Source: Acinetobacter bouvetii
GTDB taxonomy: Bacteria > Pseudomonadota > Gammaproteobacteria > Pseudomonadales > Moraxellaceae
Reading direction: 5' to 3'
Assembly (NCBI RefSeq): GCF_902753875.1
Contig: NZ_CADDTS010000043.1
Span: 1-64,000 of the forward strand
DNA: 64,000 nucleotides
The position numbers were made by a program, and so were the translations under genes. The notes beneath the pieces are model-generated. The model worked only from the letters and a program-made list of their open reading frames with translations. It made no database searches and had not been told where the DNA came from. This document shows, in pieces, positions 19,181-28,680 of this stretch. How positions within the stretch are numbered: position 1 is the stretch's first letter; every line of letters begins with the position of its first letter.

Positions 19181-20643
19181 GTCTTAATCACCTTAGCTAA
19201 TTTCTTAAAACCTAGAATTGTCTTTAACCCGCCAGGTAACATAATAATCACCAAAATTAATATTATAAAAAATACAAAAGCAGAAATAATAGTATGTAGA
19301 AGTATAGAATTTACAATAAAGTTAAGCATAATATTAAATGACAATAAAGCAGCCATAATAGATGATACTACGGGAACAAGTATAGGAATAAAAAAATCAA
19401 TTGGACTTAAAGGAGTTCCTTTAAAGAAATACCATAATGAAGGATATAAAATAGCATAGTTTACAATTGCATAAGATATAGCTATCCCTTCCGCCCCCCA
19501 TTTAACCCCCAATATAAAGGCAACACTAACACATAAGGTATTAACTATACCCCATATCACATATTTTTTAGATAAACCTAAACTTAATAAAACTAGACCT
19601 CTCAAACTTGCAACAGCTTGTATAAATCCACTAATACCTAGCAGAACAAATATTGGAACTACCCCACTCCATCCCTTACCTAATGCAAGATATATAATAT
19701 TTTCAGCATTAACAACAAGAAAAGCCATTAATGGCATTGACAAAAAAGCCAATAATGTTGCTATATTTTTATAATAGGCCTTGTAACTATCAGGGTCATC
19801 CTGCAAACGACTTAATACTGGTAGTGCAATAGCATTTATAGGTTCCCTTAAACTCGATATAGGCAACATCATGAGCTGATAAGCACGACTATACAAACCT
19901 AAAATCAAAGGCCCCCATACTCGTCCAATTAAAATATTGTCTAAATTTCTATGAAAATAATTTAATATTTCAAATAAAGTAACGTTCAGACCAAAATTAA
20001 TAAGATCTCTAGTACCTTCAACTATTTTTGGCTTACTCGGTGTAAATGAGGAACCTCTAAAATATAGACATGTTGTCGCAATTGCCCCGATAACTGTTCC
20101 CCATGCGAGAGACCAAAAACCATAACCTAAATATGCCATCCCAATTGAGGTTAATAATGTTATTGCTGCACCAACAATATCAGCAATGACTTTTGGTTTT
20201 AAATTTAACTCACGTTGCAGTAATGCAGCATGTTGTGCACCAATACTTGCTATTACAAAAGTGATTGCGAGCAACATCACTACAGGTTGTAATTCAGGAT
20301 GATTATAAAAACTAGCAATAAATGGTGATAAGGCAATCGTGAGTAAAGTTAAAAATACACCTATACCTGTATTTAACCAAAATAAAGTGTTAATTTGCTT
20401 ATATTCTAAATCTTTCTTTTGAATAACTGCCGTTGATAAACCCATGTCACGGAAAATACCCATAAATGCAGTAATGGCTGTCACCATTGCAATTAGACCA
20501 AAATCTGTAGGACTAAGTAGACGTGATAAAACAATAATTGATGAAATTTGAATAACAATAGTAAGCAGACGGGAAGATATAGTTAATACCCCTCCTTTTA
20601 TTGCTTTCTTCTTGATATCTTTAAGATCTATATTTGCTGACAT
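19177..20643 (-). CDS. wzx: Wzx-type flippase of module B (WzxC/TuaB-like)
   Basis: This 488-aa MOP-superfamily membrane protein should flip the lipid-linked module B repeat unit to the periplasmic face for Wzy. About fourteen membrane segments are apparent, and the start resembles the WzxC/TuaB branch: a soluble IDLKDIKKKAIKGG stretch, then SRLLSPTDFGLIAMV near residue 40 and MGLSTAVIQKKDLEY near residue 67. It is a different subfamily from the flippase at 31051-32223, which points to separate origins for the two modules. It lies 5 bases after the upstream ugd and overlaps the downstream gene. Confidence 0.88.
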   Translation of the reverse strand: MSANIDLKDIKKKAIKGGVLTISSRLLTIVIQISSIIVLSRLLSPTDFGLIAMVTAITAFMGIFRDMGLSTAVIQKKDLEYKQINTLFWLNTGIGVFLTLLTIALSPFIASFYNHPELQPVVMLLAITFVIASIGAQHAALLQRELNLKPKVIADIVGAAITLLTSIGMAYLGYGFWSLAWGTVIGAIATTCLYFRGSSFTPSKPKIVEGTRDLINFGLNVTLFEILNYFHRNLDNILIGRVWGPLILGLYSRAYQLMMLPISSLREPINAIALPVLSRLQDDPDSYKAYYKNIATLLAFLSMPLMAFLVVNAENIIYLALGKGWSGVVPIFVLLGISGFIQAVASLRGLVLLSLGLSKKYVIWGIVNTLCVSVAFILGVKWGAEGIAISYAIVNYAILYPSLWYFFKGTPLSPIDFFIPILVPVVSSIMAALLSFNIMLNFIVNSILLHTIISAFVFFIILILVIIMLPGGLKTILGFKKLAKVIKT

Positions 20644-20648
20644 CCGTA

Positions 20649-21815
20649 TTAATCCGAACCAAACAAATCGCGAGTAAAAACTTTATCTAGTACATCATTA
20701 AGATCAGCTACAATCCGGTTAGCAACAATCACGTCTGACACTTCTTTAAATTTCTCCAGATCGTGGATGACACTTGAATTAAAAAAAGTTTCTTCATTTA
20801 ATACAGGCTCATAAATCACAATCTCGATACCTTTGGCCTTTAAGCGCTTCATGACCCCCTGAATTGCCGACTGCCTAAAGTTATCGCTACCTGCCTTCAT
20901 CACTAAACGGTAAATACCTACTGTTTTAGGCTGTTTAGCTAGAATTTGCTCTGCAACAAAATCCTTGCGAGTCGTATTAGACTGGATAATGGCGGAAATT
21001 AAATTCTGAGGAATATCCTGATAGTTTGCCAATAACTGTTTGGTATCTTTAGGCAGACAATATCCCCCATAACCAAATGAAGGATTATTATAGTGCGTCC
21101 CAATACGGGGGTCTAAACCCACCGCCTGAATAATATCCTTGGCATTTAAACCGCGAATCGCACAATAGCTATCAAGTTCATTAAAATAGGCTACCCGCAT
21201 GGCTAAATAAGTATTTGAAAAAAGTTTTACCGCTTCCGCTTCTGTCGCATCCATTAAAAGAACATCTACATCTTCCTTTAAGCATGCATTTTTAAACAGA
21301 TTGCCAATTTTGTTTCCAATTTCAGATTTATCACCAACAACAATACGGGAAGGATATAAATTATCAAATAAGGCTTTTCCTTCACGTAAAAACTCTGGAG
21401 AAAATACTATTTTTAAAGCAGGGAATTGATCCTGCATTTTTTCAGTAAAACCTACAGGTATGGTTGATTTTATAATGATAATCGCTGTGCTTTTAATTTT
21501 GTTTAAATCTGACAATACTTGTTCAATTGAACTGGTATCAAAATAATTTGTCGTTTCATCATAATTTGTAGGTGTCGCAACAATAATATAATCCGCATCA
21601 CCATAAGCCAAATCTTGCTCTAAAGTCGCAGAAAAATTTGTTTGATTAACCAAATACTGTTCAATTAATTCATCTTGTATTGGTGACTTCTTTTTATGTA
21701 ATAGATTAACACGCGATGCATCTATATCTAAGGCGATAACTTGATGCTTCTGACTAAATAACATGGCATTTGAAAGCCCCACATAACCCGTGCCAACAAC
21801 GGTTATCTTAAACAT
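20649..21815 (-). CDS. ugd: UDP-glucose 6-dehydrogenase (canonical)
   Basis: This enzyme oxidises UDP-glucose to UDP-glucuronate with two NAD. All hallmarks are present: GTGYVG at residues 8-13, [10 protein letters not shown] with Glu141, Lys197 and Asn201 in the KLFSNTY stretch, and the catalytic [10 protein letters not shown] with Cys253. It is shorter (388 aa) than the ugd-like gene near galU, which lacks these residues, so this copy is the better candidate for UDP-GlcA supply. The ATG at 21815 is preferred to a TTG just upstream. It is the first gene of module B. Confidence 0.93.
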   Translation of the reverse strand: MFKITVVGTGYVGLSNAMLFSQKHQVIALDIDASRVNLLHKKKSPIQDELIEQYLVNQTNFSATLEQDLAYGDADYIIVATPTNYDETTNYFDTSSIEQVLSDLNKIKSTAIIIIKSTIPVGFTEKMQDQFPALKIVFSPEFLREGKALFDNLYPSRIVVGDKSEIGNKIGNLFKNACLKEDVDVLLMDATEAEAVKLFSNTYLAMRVAYFNELDSYCAIRGLNAKDIIQAVGLDPRIGTHYNNPSFGYGGYCLPKDTKQLLANYQDIPQNLISAIIQSNTTRKDFVAEQILAKQPKTVGIYRLVMKAGSDNFRQSAIQGVMKRLKAKGIEIVIYEPVLNEETFFNSSVIHDLEKFKEVSDVIVANRIVADLNDVLDKVFTRDLFGSD

Positions 21816-22060
21816 CAATACTCACCATTTATTAATAAATTTAGGACTCACTTTCAATTTACGCATGATTATGATGTTTCATCCTGTATCTTGAAGATAA
21901 CTAGAGAACATGCAAAAAATACAAAACTAGTGAATCATTTAATATAAAACTCAAATTATTTATCTTTAAAAGAGATTAAATTAATTCAATCTCTAATATA
22001 TAAAATCAGGTATGATCATTGTATGGGGATATAATATACATTTATCCCACCTAAATCACA
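21816..22060. other. Boundary between the two glycan modules
   Basis: This AT-rich non-coding gap separates the bacillosamine-type module from the rhamnose module, whose genes otherwise overlap or nearly touch. A 7-bp stem (AGAGATT at 21971-21977, AATCTCT at 21988-21994) followed leftward by TTTAAAGATA could be a weak terminator for module A. No strong promoter for the downstream ugd is apparent. G+C content drops sharply on the left side. Confidence 0.45.
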
Positions 22061-23929
22061 TTAATTTGACAGTATTTTATTGTTATTTTTATATCCATCA
22101 ACATAATTTTCAAAAATTAACAATACACTATCTATATCTATTTCATGCACATAACCTTGTTGCATTTGATCAAAAATTAATGAAATCTCACTCAATTCAT
22201 AATATTTTTCATAAGATTTTAAAATCCGCTCATGCGATGTTGTTTCAGTATCCTCTTGATCTATCAACAATTCCTCATACAGTTTTTCCCCAGGACGCAA
22301 TCCGGTAAATTGAATTTTAATATCTCCAAACCCTTTATCATCTATAGGTTTAAACCCACTTAAACGAATCATTTGCTTGGCTAAATCGACAATTTTCACT
22401 GGCTCGCCCATATCCAGCAAAAATACGTCTCCACCAGTACCCATTGCACCAGCCTGAATCACCAGCTGTGCAGCTTCAGGAATAGTCATAAAGTACCGTG
22501 TTACCTCCGGATCAGTTACTGTCACCGGCCCACCTTGGGCAATCTGCTTTTTAAACAGCGGGACCACGGAACCAGAAGAGCCTAAAACATTGCCAAAACG
22601 TACTATACTGATTTGTGTTTGCGGTTTTGTTGCAGCCAAACCCTGACAATACAGTTCCGCCATGCGTTTGGATGCACCCATCACATTGGTTGGACGCACC
22701 GCTTTATCCGTTGAAATCAGGATAAAAATTTCCACCCCCTGATTCACCGCTGCATCGACACTGCGGGCAGTACCAATCGAAGTGTTATAAATGCCTTCAT
22801 AAGGATTGGCCTCCACCAAAGGCACATGCTTATACGCTGCCGCATGGTAAACAGTTTGTACTGCGTATTGATGCAATATCCGTTCCAGTTTCACCTGATT
22901 GGTCACCGAACCCAAAACCGGAATCACCTGAATATTGGAATCTTGCAGTTCACGATCAATCGAATACAGGGCAAATTCCGACATTTCATACAGCACCACA
23001 AGCTTCGGCTGATGTTTGACAATCTGACGACATAACTCAGAGCCTATCGAGCCCCCTGCCCCGGTCACCATCACCACTTTATTTTTAATGTTTTTTTCTA
23101 AAAGTTCCGGTTTAGGGGGTACAGGATCACGACCCAGCAAATCCACAATATCTACTTCACGGATATCGGAGACTTTCACTTTACCGTCCACCAGTTGGGT
23201 GACCCCCGGCAACTCCATAATTTTGACCTGGGCCTGCTCAAAAGACTCAATCAGCTCTTTTTTACGCGCTCTGCCAACCGAGGGCATGGCCAATAAAATT
23301 TCTTCAATATGAAATTTACCTAATTTAACCAAGGCTTTTTTAGGTGCATAAATTTTTAAACCACTCAAGGACTGACCTTGTAGGGATGCCTTATCATCAA
23401 TAAAACAAATGGGCAGATAATCATCCGAGCGGTGCAAGGCAGCGGCAATCTGTTGACCTGCAAGCCCGGCGCCATAAATTGCCACGCGTTTGCGGTTTTG
23501 TTTTTTGGCAAAAGTGCGCAGCGTTGCATAACGAATCACTGCCCGGCTCCACCACATCCATGAAAACAGCACAAAGCCGTACATGAGTGGAATACTCATG
23601 GGAATAAATGCCAGATTGAGTTTTTTGATGGCATATAAAGCGACAATCTGGATAAAGGTCGCAATAGATAAACGCAGTAAATAATCTTCATTAAATGAAC
23701 GCACAATGGCGCTATAAATACCCAATAAGGTAAAAATCAGGATGCCGAACACCCCAACATAGACATACCAAAAATCCAGTCCGGGCATCACTGCAACGCT
23801 CGGTTTTGCCAAACGGATGGCATAAACCAGCCACATGATCAAAGGCAACACACAGATATCCATCGCCACCAACACGATTTGTTTTTGACGACGCGGCAAA
23901 GATGCTAAATATCGGATAATGTCTTTCAC
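22061..23929 (-). CDS. Membrane UDP-GlcNAc 4,6-dehydratase (PglF/WbpM/Gdr-like)
   Basis: The 622-aa protein has four N-terminal membrane segments, a CoA-binding-like domain with VAIYGAGLAGQQ near residue 150, and a C-terminal dehydratase domain with VTGAGGSIGSEL near residue 290. The usual YxxxK is NVMGASK (Met for Tyr), as in the PglF/WbpM branch that makes UDP-2-acetamido-2,6-dideoxy-4-ketohexose from UDP-GlcNAc. It is the first step to UDP-QuiNAc4NAc, with the aminotransferase and acetyltransferase just upstream. Translation starts at a GTG with a poor ribosome site. Genus usage names it gdr. Confidence 0.88.
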   Translation of the reverse strand: MKDIIRYLASLPRRQKQIVLVAMDICVLPLIMWLVYAIRLAKPSVAVMPGLDFWYVYVGVFGILIFTLLGIYSAIVRSFNEDYLLRLSIATFIQIVALYAIKKLNLAFIPMSIPLMYGFVLFSWMWWSRAVIRYATLRTFAKKQNRKRVAIYGAGLAGQQIAAALHRSDDYLPICFIDDKASLQGQSLSGLKIYAPKKALVKLGKFHIEEILLAMPSVGRARKKELIESFEQAQVKIMELPGVTQLVDGKVKVSDIREVDIVDLLGRDPVPPKPELLEKNIKNKVVMVTGAGGSIGSELCRQIVKHQPKLVVLYEMSEFALYSIDRELQDSNIQVIPVLGSVTNQVKLERILHQYAVQTVYHAAAYKHVPLVEANPYEGIYNTSIGTARSVDAAVNQGVEIFILISTDKAVRPTNVMGASKRMAELYCQGLAATKPQTQISIVRFGNVLGSSGSVVPLFKKQIAQGGPVTVTDPEVTRYFMTIPEAAQLVIQAGAMGTGGDVFLLDMGEPVKIVDLAKQMIRLSGFKPIDDKGFGDIKIQFTGLRPGEKLYEELLIDQEDTETTSHERILKSYEKYYELSEISLIFDQMQQGYVHEIDIDSVLLIFENYVDGYKNNNKILSN

Positions 23930-23994
23930 ACAGGGCTCAATGAAGTCTATTGAAGGAAGAGGAGATTGGCGCTCTATTATACGCCAATCCTGGG

Positions 23995-25164
23995 TTAAAT
24001 TTTTGCAATTACACTGTGAATGGCATCCAGCGTTTTCTGGATGCTTTGCTCAGACAAGGTTGGATGTACCAGGAACATCAGACTGCTTTCACCCAATTGC
24101 TGGGCATTGTGCAAGCGCGTTTCAGGACGCCACGGTGTGTCATCAAAGGCTTTTTCTAAATACACTTCTGAACATGAACCGCTAAAACACGTCACACCTA
24201 AAGCACTAATTTCATTCATAATCCGGTCACGAGACCAACCCTCAGGTAAAGCAGCCGTATTGACTTGCACATAGCATTTATAACCTGCATGTACATAATC
24301 AGATGATGGTTTCGCGACAGTGAAATATGGATTATTTTCAAACACGGCTTGGATGCGTGTCATATTGGCATTGCGTTTTGCCGTCCATTCAGGCATTTTT
24401 TTCAGCTGAATACGTCCAATGACGGCCTGCATTTCCATCATGCGCCAATTGGTGCCAAACGAGTCGTGCAACCAGCGGAATCCCGGTGGATGTTGTTTGT
24501 TATACACGCTGTCAAAGTTTTTACCATGATCTTTATAGGACCACATTTTTTTCCAGAGGCTTTCGTCATTGGTGGTGACCATGCCACCCTCACCGCCTGT
24601 GGTCATGATTTTATCTTGGCAGAATGACCAGGCACCGACATGACCGATCGAACCGGCGGATTTACCTTTATACATTGCACCATGCGCCTGAGCACAGTCT
24701 TCAATCACATACAGGCCTTTTTCTTCGGCCAATTGCATGATCGGGTCCATATCACACATCCAGCCAGCCAAATGCACACAAATAATCGCCTTGGTATTCC
24801 GGGTGATCACTGCTTCAATGGTACGGCGCGAGATATTCTGAGAATCCAGCTCAACATCGGCAAAGACCGGGTTGGCCCCTGCAGTGACAATCGAACTGGC
24901 CGATGCCAGAAAGGTCCGCGAGGTGACAATCACATCATCACCGGCGCCAATATCGAGTGCTTTTAAAGCCAAATCTAGTGCTACAGTACCGTTCGCGACA
25001 GCAACGGCATAATTCGTTCCGGCAAATTGTGCAAATTCTTTTTCAAATTCACGACATTCCTGACCGGTCCAATAATTCACTTTATTGGATAAAAGAACTT
25101 TTGAGACCGCATCTGCCTCTGCTTGCGTGAAACTTGGCCACGGCTCAAATGCACTGTTTAACAT
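23995..25164 (-). CDS. UDP-4-amino sugar aminotransferase (PglE/QhbB-like, DegT family)
   Basis: This PLP-dependent sugar aminotransferase should aminate C4 of the keto sugar made by the dehydratase. The 389-aa protein shows the DegT/DnrJ/EryC1 pattern: ANGTVALDLALKAL near residue 60, VIEDCAQAHGAMY near residue 154 with the PLP-contacting Asp, and SFCQDKIMTTGGEGGM near residue 181 with the Schiff-base Lys. Together with the adjoining dehydratase and acetyltransferase it forms a complete UDP-2,4-diacetamido-2,4,6-trideoxyhexose pathway. Confidence 0.88.
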   Translation of the reverse strand: MLNSAFEPWPSFTQAEADAVSKVLLSNKVNYWTGQECREFEKEFAQFAGTNYAVAVANGTVALDLALKALDIGAGDDVIVTSRTFLASASSIVTAGANPVFADVELDSQNISRRTIEAVITRNTKAIICVHLAGWMCDMDPIMQLAEEKGLYVIEDCAQAHGAMYKGKSAGSIGHVGAWSFCQDKIMTTGGEGGMVTTNDESLWKKMWSYKDHGKNFDSVYNKQHPPGFRWLHDSFGTNWRMMEMQAVIGRIQLKKMPEWTAKRNANMTRIQAVFENNPYFTVAKPSSDYVHAGYKCYVQVNTAALPEGWSRDRIMNEISALGVTCFSGSCSEVYLEKAFDDTPWRPETRLHNAQQLGESSLMFLVHPTLSEQSIQKTLDAIHSVIAKI

Positions 25165-25186
25165 GGACTTTTCCTAGCTTTAAATT

Positions 25187-25843
25187 CTATTTGGATTCGA
25201 CTATACGAGCCGGATTCCCCACCACGGTCACACCTGTAGGGACACTTTTAGTCACCACGGCGCCCATACCGACAACCGCACCACGCCCAATCACCAAGGG
25301 TTGATCAGGCGTGCCCTGCTTAATCATGGCACCAGCACCAATGTAGGCATGATCTTCAATATGAATATTGCCGTTACATTTTACCCCCGGGGCAAAGGTA
25401 ACAAAATCCCCAATCACACAATCATGCTCCACATAACTGTATAAATTGGCATGGAAGCATTTGCCAATCTTGATATTCGAGGTAATGCTGACAAAGGGAC
25501 TTAAGGCGGCACCTGCTGCAAGCTCGATCTGATCCATCAGCACCACATTATCCGCCATAATCGACCAGAGCTGAATGCCATCAGCTTCCAGACGATTGGC
25601 AATTTTTTCACGTACACGGCTATTGGCTATCGCAATTTGTACAGCTTTCTCATCCGCGGTTTCATCTAAGAAAGTCGTATAATTCATGGCACGATGACCA
25701 TTGACCCGAGTAATTTCTGCCAGTGAATCATCAATAAACACAATTTCAGAAGCGTCCTGTGCACGGACCAATTGCTGACGCGCCACAGGCATCAGACTCC
25801 GGCCGCAGCCCGAGGCGCCATATACGGCATAGAGTTTAGTCAT
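25187..25843 (-). CDS. Sugar N-acetyltransferase (PglD/QhbA-like)
   Basis: The 218-aa protein combines a small N-terminal Rossmann-like domain (YGASGCGRSLMPVA near residue 8) with a C-terminal left-handed beta-helix, as in PglD. The conserved catalytic His-Glu region is in NLYSYVEHDCVIGDF near residue 135. It should acetylate the 4-amino group of the UDP-sugar to complete UDP-QuiNAc4NAc. It overlaps the pglC-like gene by eight bases, the common PglC-PglD arrangement. Confidence 0.88.
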   Translation of the reverse strand: MTKLYAVYGASGCGRSLMPVARQQLVRAQDASEIVFIDDSLAEITRVNGHRAMNYTTFLDETADEKAVQIAIANSRVREKIANRLEADGIQLWSIMADNVVLMDQIELAAGAALSPFVSITSNIKIGKCFHANLYSYVEHDCVIGDFVTFAPGVKCNGNIHIEDHAYIGAGAMIKQGTPDQPLVIGRGAVVGMGAVVTKSVPTGVTVVGNPARIVESK

Positions 25844-26444
25844 TTTTATGGTCCGGTGTGCCGGTAAATTTAGTCATGGTTGCCTCGCCTTCGGCGCTGA
25901 TATCATCCTTGGCGAGCACTTTTTGCACGGTTTTCAGCATAATTTTAAAGTCTAGCCACACAGATTGATGCTCCACATACCAGGTGTCGAGTTCAAACTT
26001 TTTTTCCCAAGAAATCGCATTACGGCCATTCACTTGCGCATAGCCAGTAATGCCCGGACGGACATTATGGCGTTTGGCTTGCTCGCGATTATATAAGGGT
26101 AAATATTCCATCAATAGCGGACGTGGTCCGACAATGCTCATCTCACCTTTAATCACATTCCACAGTTCTGGCATTTCATCCAGACTACTTGAACGCAGCA
26201 TTTGACCAAATGGAGTGAGACGCTCACTGTCAGGTAATGGATTTCCGTTTTCATCCACGGCATCTTTCATGCTGCGAAACTTGATCATTTCAAACGGTTT
26301 GCCATTCAAACCCGGACGTACCTGACGAAACAGCACCGGTGAGCCTAAATTCTTACGTACCTTATAAGCTACAAACAGATATAACGGAGACAGCATCAAC
26401 AAGGCAGTTGAAGCAACCACAATATCTAAAGCACGTTTCAGCAT
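25836..26444 (-). CDS. Initiating sugar-1-phosphate transferase, short form (PglC/ItrB-like)
   Basis: This 202-aa monotopic enzyme should transfer a diacetamido-trideoxyhexose-1-phosphate to undecaprenyl phosphate and so start the module A glycan. It has the single N-terminal hydrophobic hairpin with LKRALDIVVASTALL, then KFRSMKD near residue 74, SLDEMPELWNV near residue 107, VGPRPLL near residue 127 and ITGYAQVNGRNA near residue 153. Unlike the wcaJ-like protein it lacks the long N-terminal part. Preference for the bacillosamine-type donor is inferred from adjacency to the pathway genes. Confidence 0.88.
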   Translation of the reverse strand: MLKRALDIVVASTALLMLSPLYLFVAYKVRKNLGSPVLFRQVRPGLNGKPFEMIKFRSMKDAVDENGNPLPDSERLTPFGQMLRSSSLDEMPELWNVIKGEMSIVGPRPLLMEYLPLYNREQAKRHNVRPGITGYAQVNGRNAISWEKKFELDTWYVEHQSVWLDFKIMLKTVQKVLAKDDISAEGEATMTKFTGTPDHKND

Positions 26445-27583
26445 CAGATCAGCTCCATTTCCGTCATCATATGTTTATTCACTTGATGCACATCATATTT
26501 ATTGAGTGCTATTTCACGTGAACGCTGCCCCATATACGCCATCAGTTTGGGATCTTCAATAAAATACTGCATGCTGCTGACCAGATCATCGACAGATTTA
26601 ACCGCCACCAGATAACCGTTTACGCCATGAGTTACCGTTTCACGGCAGCCCGGAGCATCTGTGGTAATAATGGCACGACCCATCGCCATGGCCTCTAAAA
26701 CGGTACGTGGCGTTCCTTCACGATAGGATGGCAGCACATAGACTGAACTTGCCGCAATGGCGGGACGTACATCACTCAGTTTACCCCAAAACTTGAGGGT
26801 TTGATCAGCCACCCACGTGTCCAGTTCCGCTTGGGCAATGGCAGAGGGATTGTCATCAATCCAGCCGACCAGATGAAATTCCACTTCAGGATATTGGGCT
26901 TTGATGATGCGTGCCGCTTCGGCATATTCACGTACGCCTTTATCTCCCAGCAAACGGGCAATCAACAGGAAGGATGCTTTCACCTGACCTTGCGCATTTT
27001 TTGGTAACGGCAGCACTGCAAAATCCTGTACATTCACCCCTGAACCATTCACCACCACAGTCGGCTTATTCACGTCAAGCAACTGCATGTCTTGAAAGAG
27101 CTTTAAATCATCCGGATTTTGGAAAAACACTTTATCGGCATATTTTAAAGCTTGTGCATATAAGCCATGCACCAGTTTTTGGAACAGACTGCGTTGGCCT
27201 GATTCCACATTTTGGAAAGCATAGCCCAGACCGGTAATCAGGGCAAAACGCCGCGGCACTCGCGCCAGCCATGCCGCCAAGGTGCCATAAATCACCGGTT
27301 TAATGGTATAGGACAACACCACATCCGGCCGAATCTGACGAATCATTTGATATAGGGTTTTCAGCAACTTCAGGTCGGCCAGTGGATTGGTGCCAGCGCG
27401 TTGCATGGGAATCGCATGCACCTGATAACCGAGTTGTTGCAACCGGTTTAATTCATCAGGAAAATCCGTTAAGTCCGGTGCAAACACATGAATTTCATAG
27501 CCTTTGGCATGAATCGCTTCTAATAATTTTCCCCGAAAGTTCAAAGCTGAAGGCAAATAACTACAAATCATTAAAAATCTCAT
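26444..27583 (-). CDS. Glycosyltransferase family 4 (PglA-like)
   Basis: This enzyme probably adds the second sugar to lipid-linked QuiNAc4NAc. The 379-aa protein begins MRFLMICSYLPSALNFRG and has an ALITGLGYAFQ segment near residue 110, both seen in PglA-type HexNAc transferases, and the GT4 donor site with PSYREGTPRTVLEAMAMG near residue 280. The ATG at 27583 overlaps the previous stop as ATGA; a GTG five codons upstream is less likely. GalNAc or a related HexNAc is the likely donor, since the upstream 4-epimerase gene makes one, but this is inference. Confidence 0.82.
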   Translation of the reverse strand: MRFLMICSYLPSALNFRGKLLEAIHAKGYEIHVFAPDLTDFPDELNRLQQLGYQVHAIPMQRAGTNPLADLKLLKTLYQMIRQIRPDVVLSYTIKPVIYGTLAAWLARVPRRFALITGLGYAFQNVESGQRSLFQKLVHGLYAQALKYADKVFFQNPDDLKLFQDMQLLDVNKPTVVVNGSGVNVQDFAVLPLPKNAQGQVKASFLLIARLLGDKGVREYAEAARIIKAQYPEVEFHLVGWIDDNPSAIAQAELDTWVADQTLKFWGKLSDVRPAIAASSVYVLPSYREGTPRTVLEAMAMGRAIITTDAPGCRETVTHGVNGYLVAVKSVDDLVSSMQYFIEDPKLMAYMGQRSREIALNKYDVHQVNKHMMTEMELI

Positions 27584-28680
27584 GCGTTTTTGCTCCACAT
27601 CTGCATATATTGCTGACTCACGCTGGCAATACTAAAATTCTGTTCTACCCGAGCACGCGTGGCTTGTTTGAGTTGTAATTTTTCAGTCTGGCTAAGCTTC
27701 ACATAATCGAGAATCGCCTTCGCCAAGACCTCAGGATCACGCGGTGGCACAATGCTGCCCAGCTCATCAACAATATATTTGGCATCCCCAACATCGGTAC
27801 TGATACAAGGCAAACCGGATGCCATTGCTTCGACCAGAACATTGGGAAAACCTTCGGTAATCGAGGTCATCAAAAAGGCATCTATGGACTGATAAAATGC
27901 CGGCATATCGGAAATCTGATCGAGCAGATGGACTTTGCTTTCATCCAGTTGATATTGCTCAAACAAGGCTTTCACTTCCGGATGATTCAGACTTGCGCCG
28001 CTACCGGCAATTTTAAAAATAATCGGCTGATCTTTCAGTTGGGCCATGGTAGCAAACAGATAGGGATAACCTTTTGCTGTGTGATAACGTCCAGCAAAAC
28101 CAATCACGCAAGGTTCATGTAATTCAGGATTGGGCTGAAACATGTCCAAAAACACGCCATTGGCAATCACCTGGGCATTGTTATTGTTCAAGCCAAAGCT
28201 TTGATGTTGCTGCAAGGATGAATGCGCACAATAAATCACGCCGCTCGGCTGCTGTGCCAAGACTTTACTCATTACCAAGGCGATTTTGGTACTCAGCGAC
28301 TCTTCTTTGGGAGAGGCCAGCGAATGATGAATACCCCAAAAAATCTTCGGTTTTGAGCTTAGCCCAATACAGCTTAAACTGGTCAAGACATTGGCATGGT
28401 ACATCCAGCATTGCACCGTTTTTGGCGCGATGGATTTGAGTAAATGCCGCAGTTTGGCGATCGTCCCCAACGTATTCAGACCATTCCAACCCAATGCATA
28501 ATAGGACTGACATTGCACTAAAGTTTCTGCATAAACATCCGACGTTTTCATCAGCGCAATAATCACATGCGCATACTGGTCCTGAGTCTGCTGAATCAGA
28601 CGTGCCAGCATCATCTCTGCCCCACCCACGCCGGCAAAGTTGGTAATCACATGCACAATAGTCTGTTTTTGCTGATTCAT
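27580..28680 (-). CDS. Glycosyltransferase family 4
   Basis: The 366-aa GT-B protein shows ITNFAGVGGAEMMLARL near residue 12, FAGRYHTAKGYPYL near residue 190 and the C-terminal TEGFPNVLVEAMASGLPC near residue 280 with the conserved Glu of the GT4 EX7E motif. It overlaps the genes on both sides by four bases, in a tight run of three glycosyltransferase genes of module A. The sugar it moves is unknown. N-acetylgalactosaminuronate and GalNAc are the donors the neighbouring genes could supply. Confidence 0.82.
   Translation of the reverse strand: MNQQKQTIVHVITNFAGVGGAEMMLARLIQQTQDQYAHVIIALMKTSDVYAETLVQCQSYYALGWNGLNTLGTIAKLRHLLKSIAPKTVQCWMYHANVLTSLSCIGLSSKPKIFWGIHHSLASPKEESLSTKIALVMSKVLAQQPSGVIYCAHSSLQQHQSFGLNNNNAQVIANGVFLDMFQPNPELHEPCVIGFAGRYHTAKGYPYLFATMAQLKDQPIIFKIAGSGASLNHPEVKALFEQYQLDESKVHLLDQISDMPAFYQSIDAFLMTSITEGFPNVLVEAMASGLPCISTDVGDAKYIVDELGSIVPPRDPEVLAKAILDYVKLSQTEKLQLKQATRARVEQNFSIASVSQQYMQMWSKNA

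Noticed and set aside
24640-24966. A 108-aa + strand ORF inside the aminotransferase gene
   Set aside because: It is fully antisense to a gene with all family motifs, has no ribosome site and no resemblance to a known protein.
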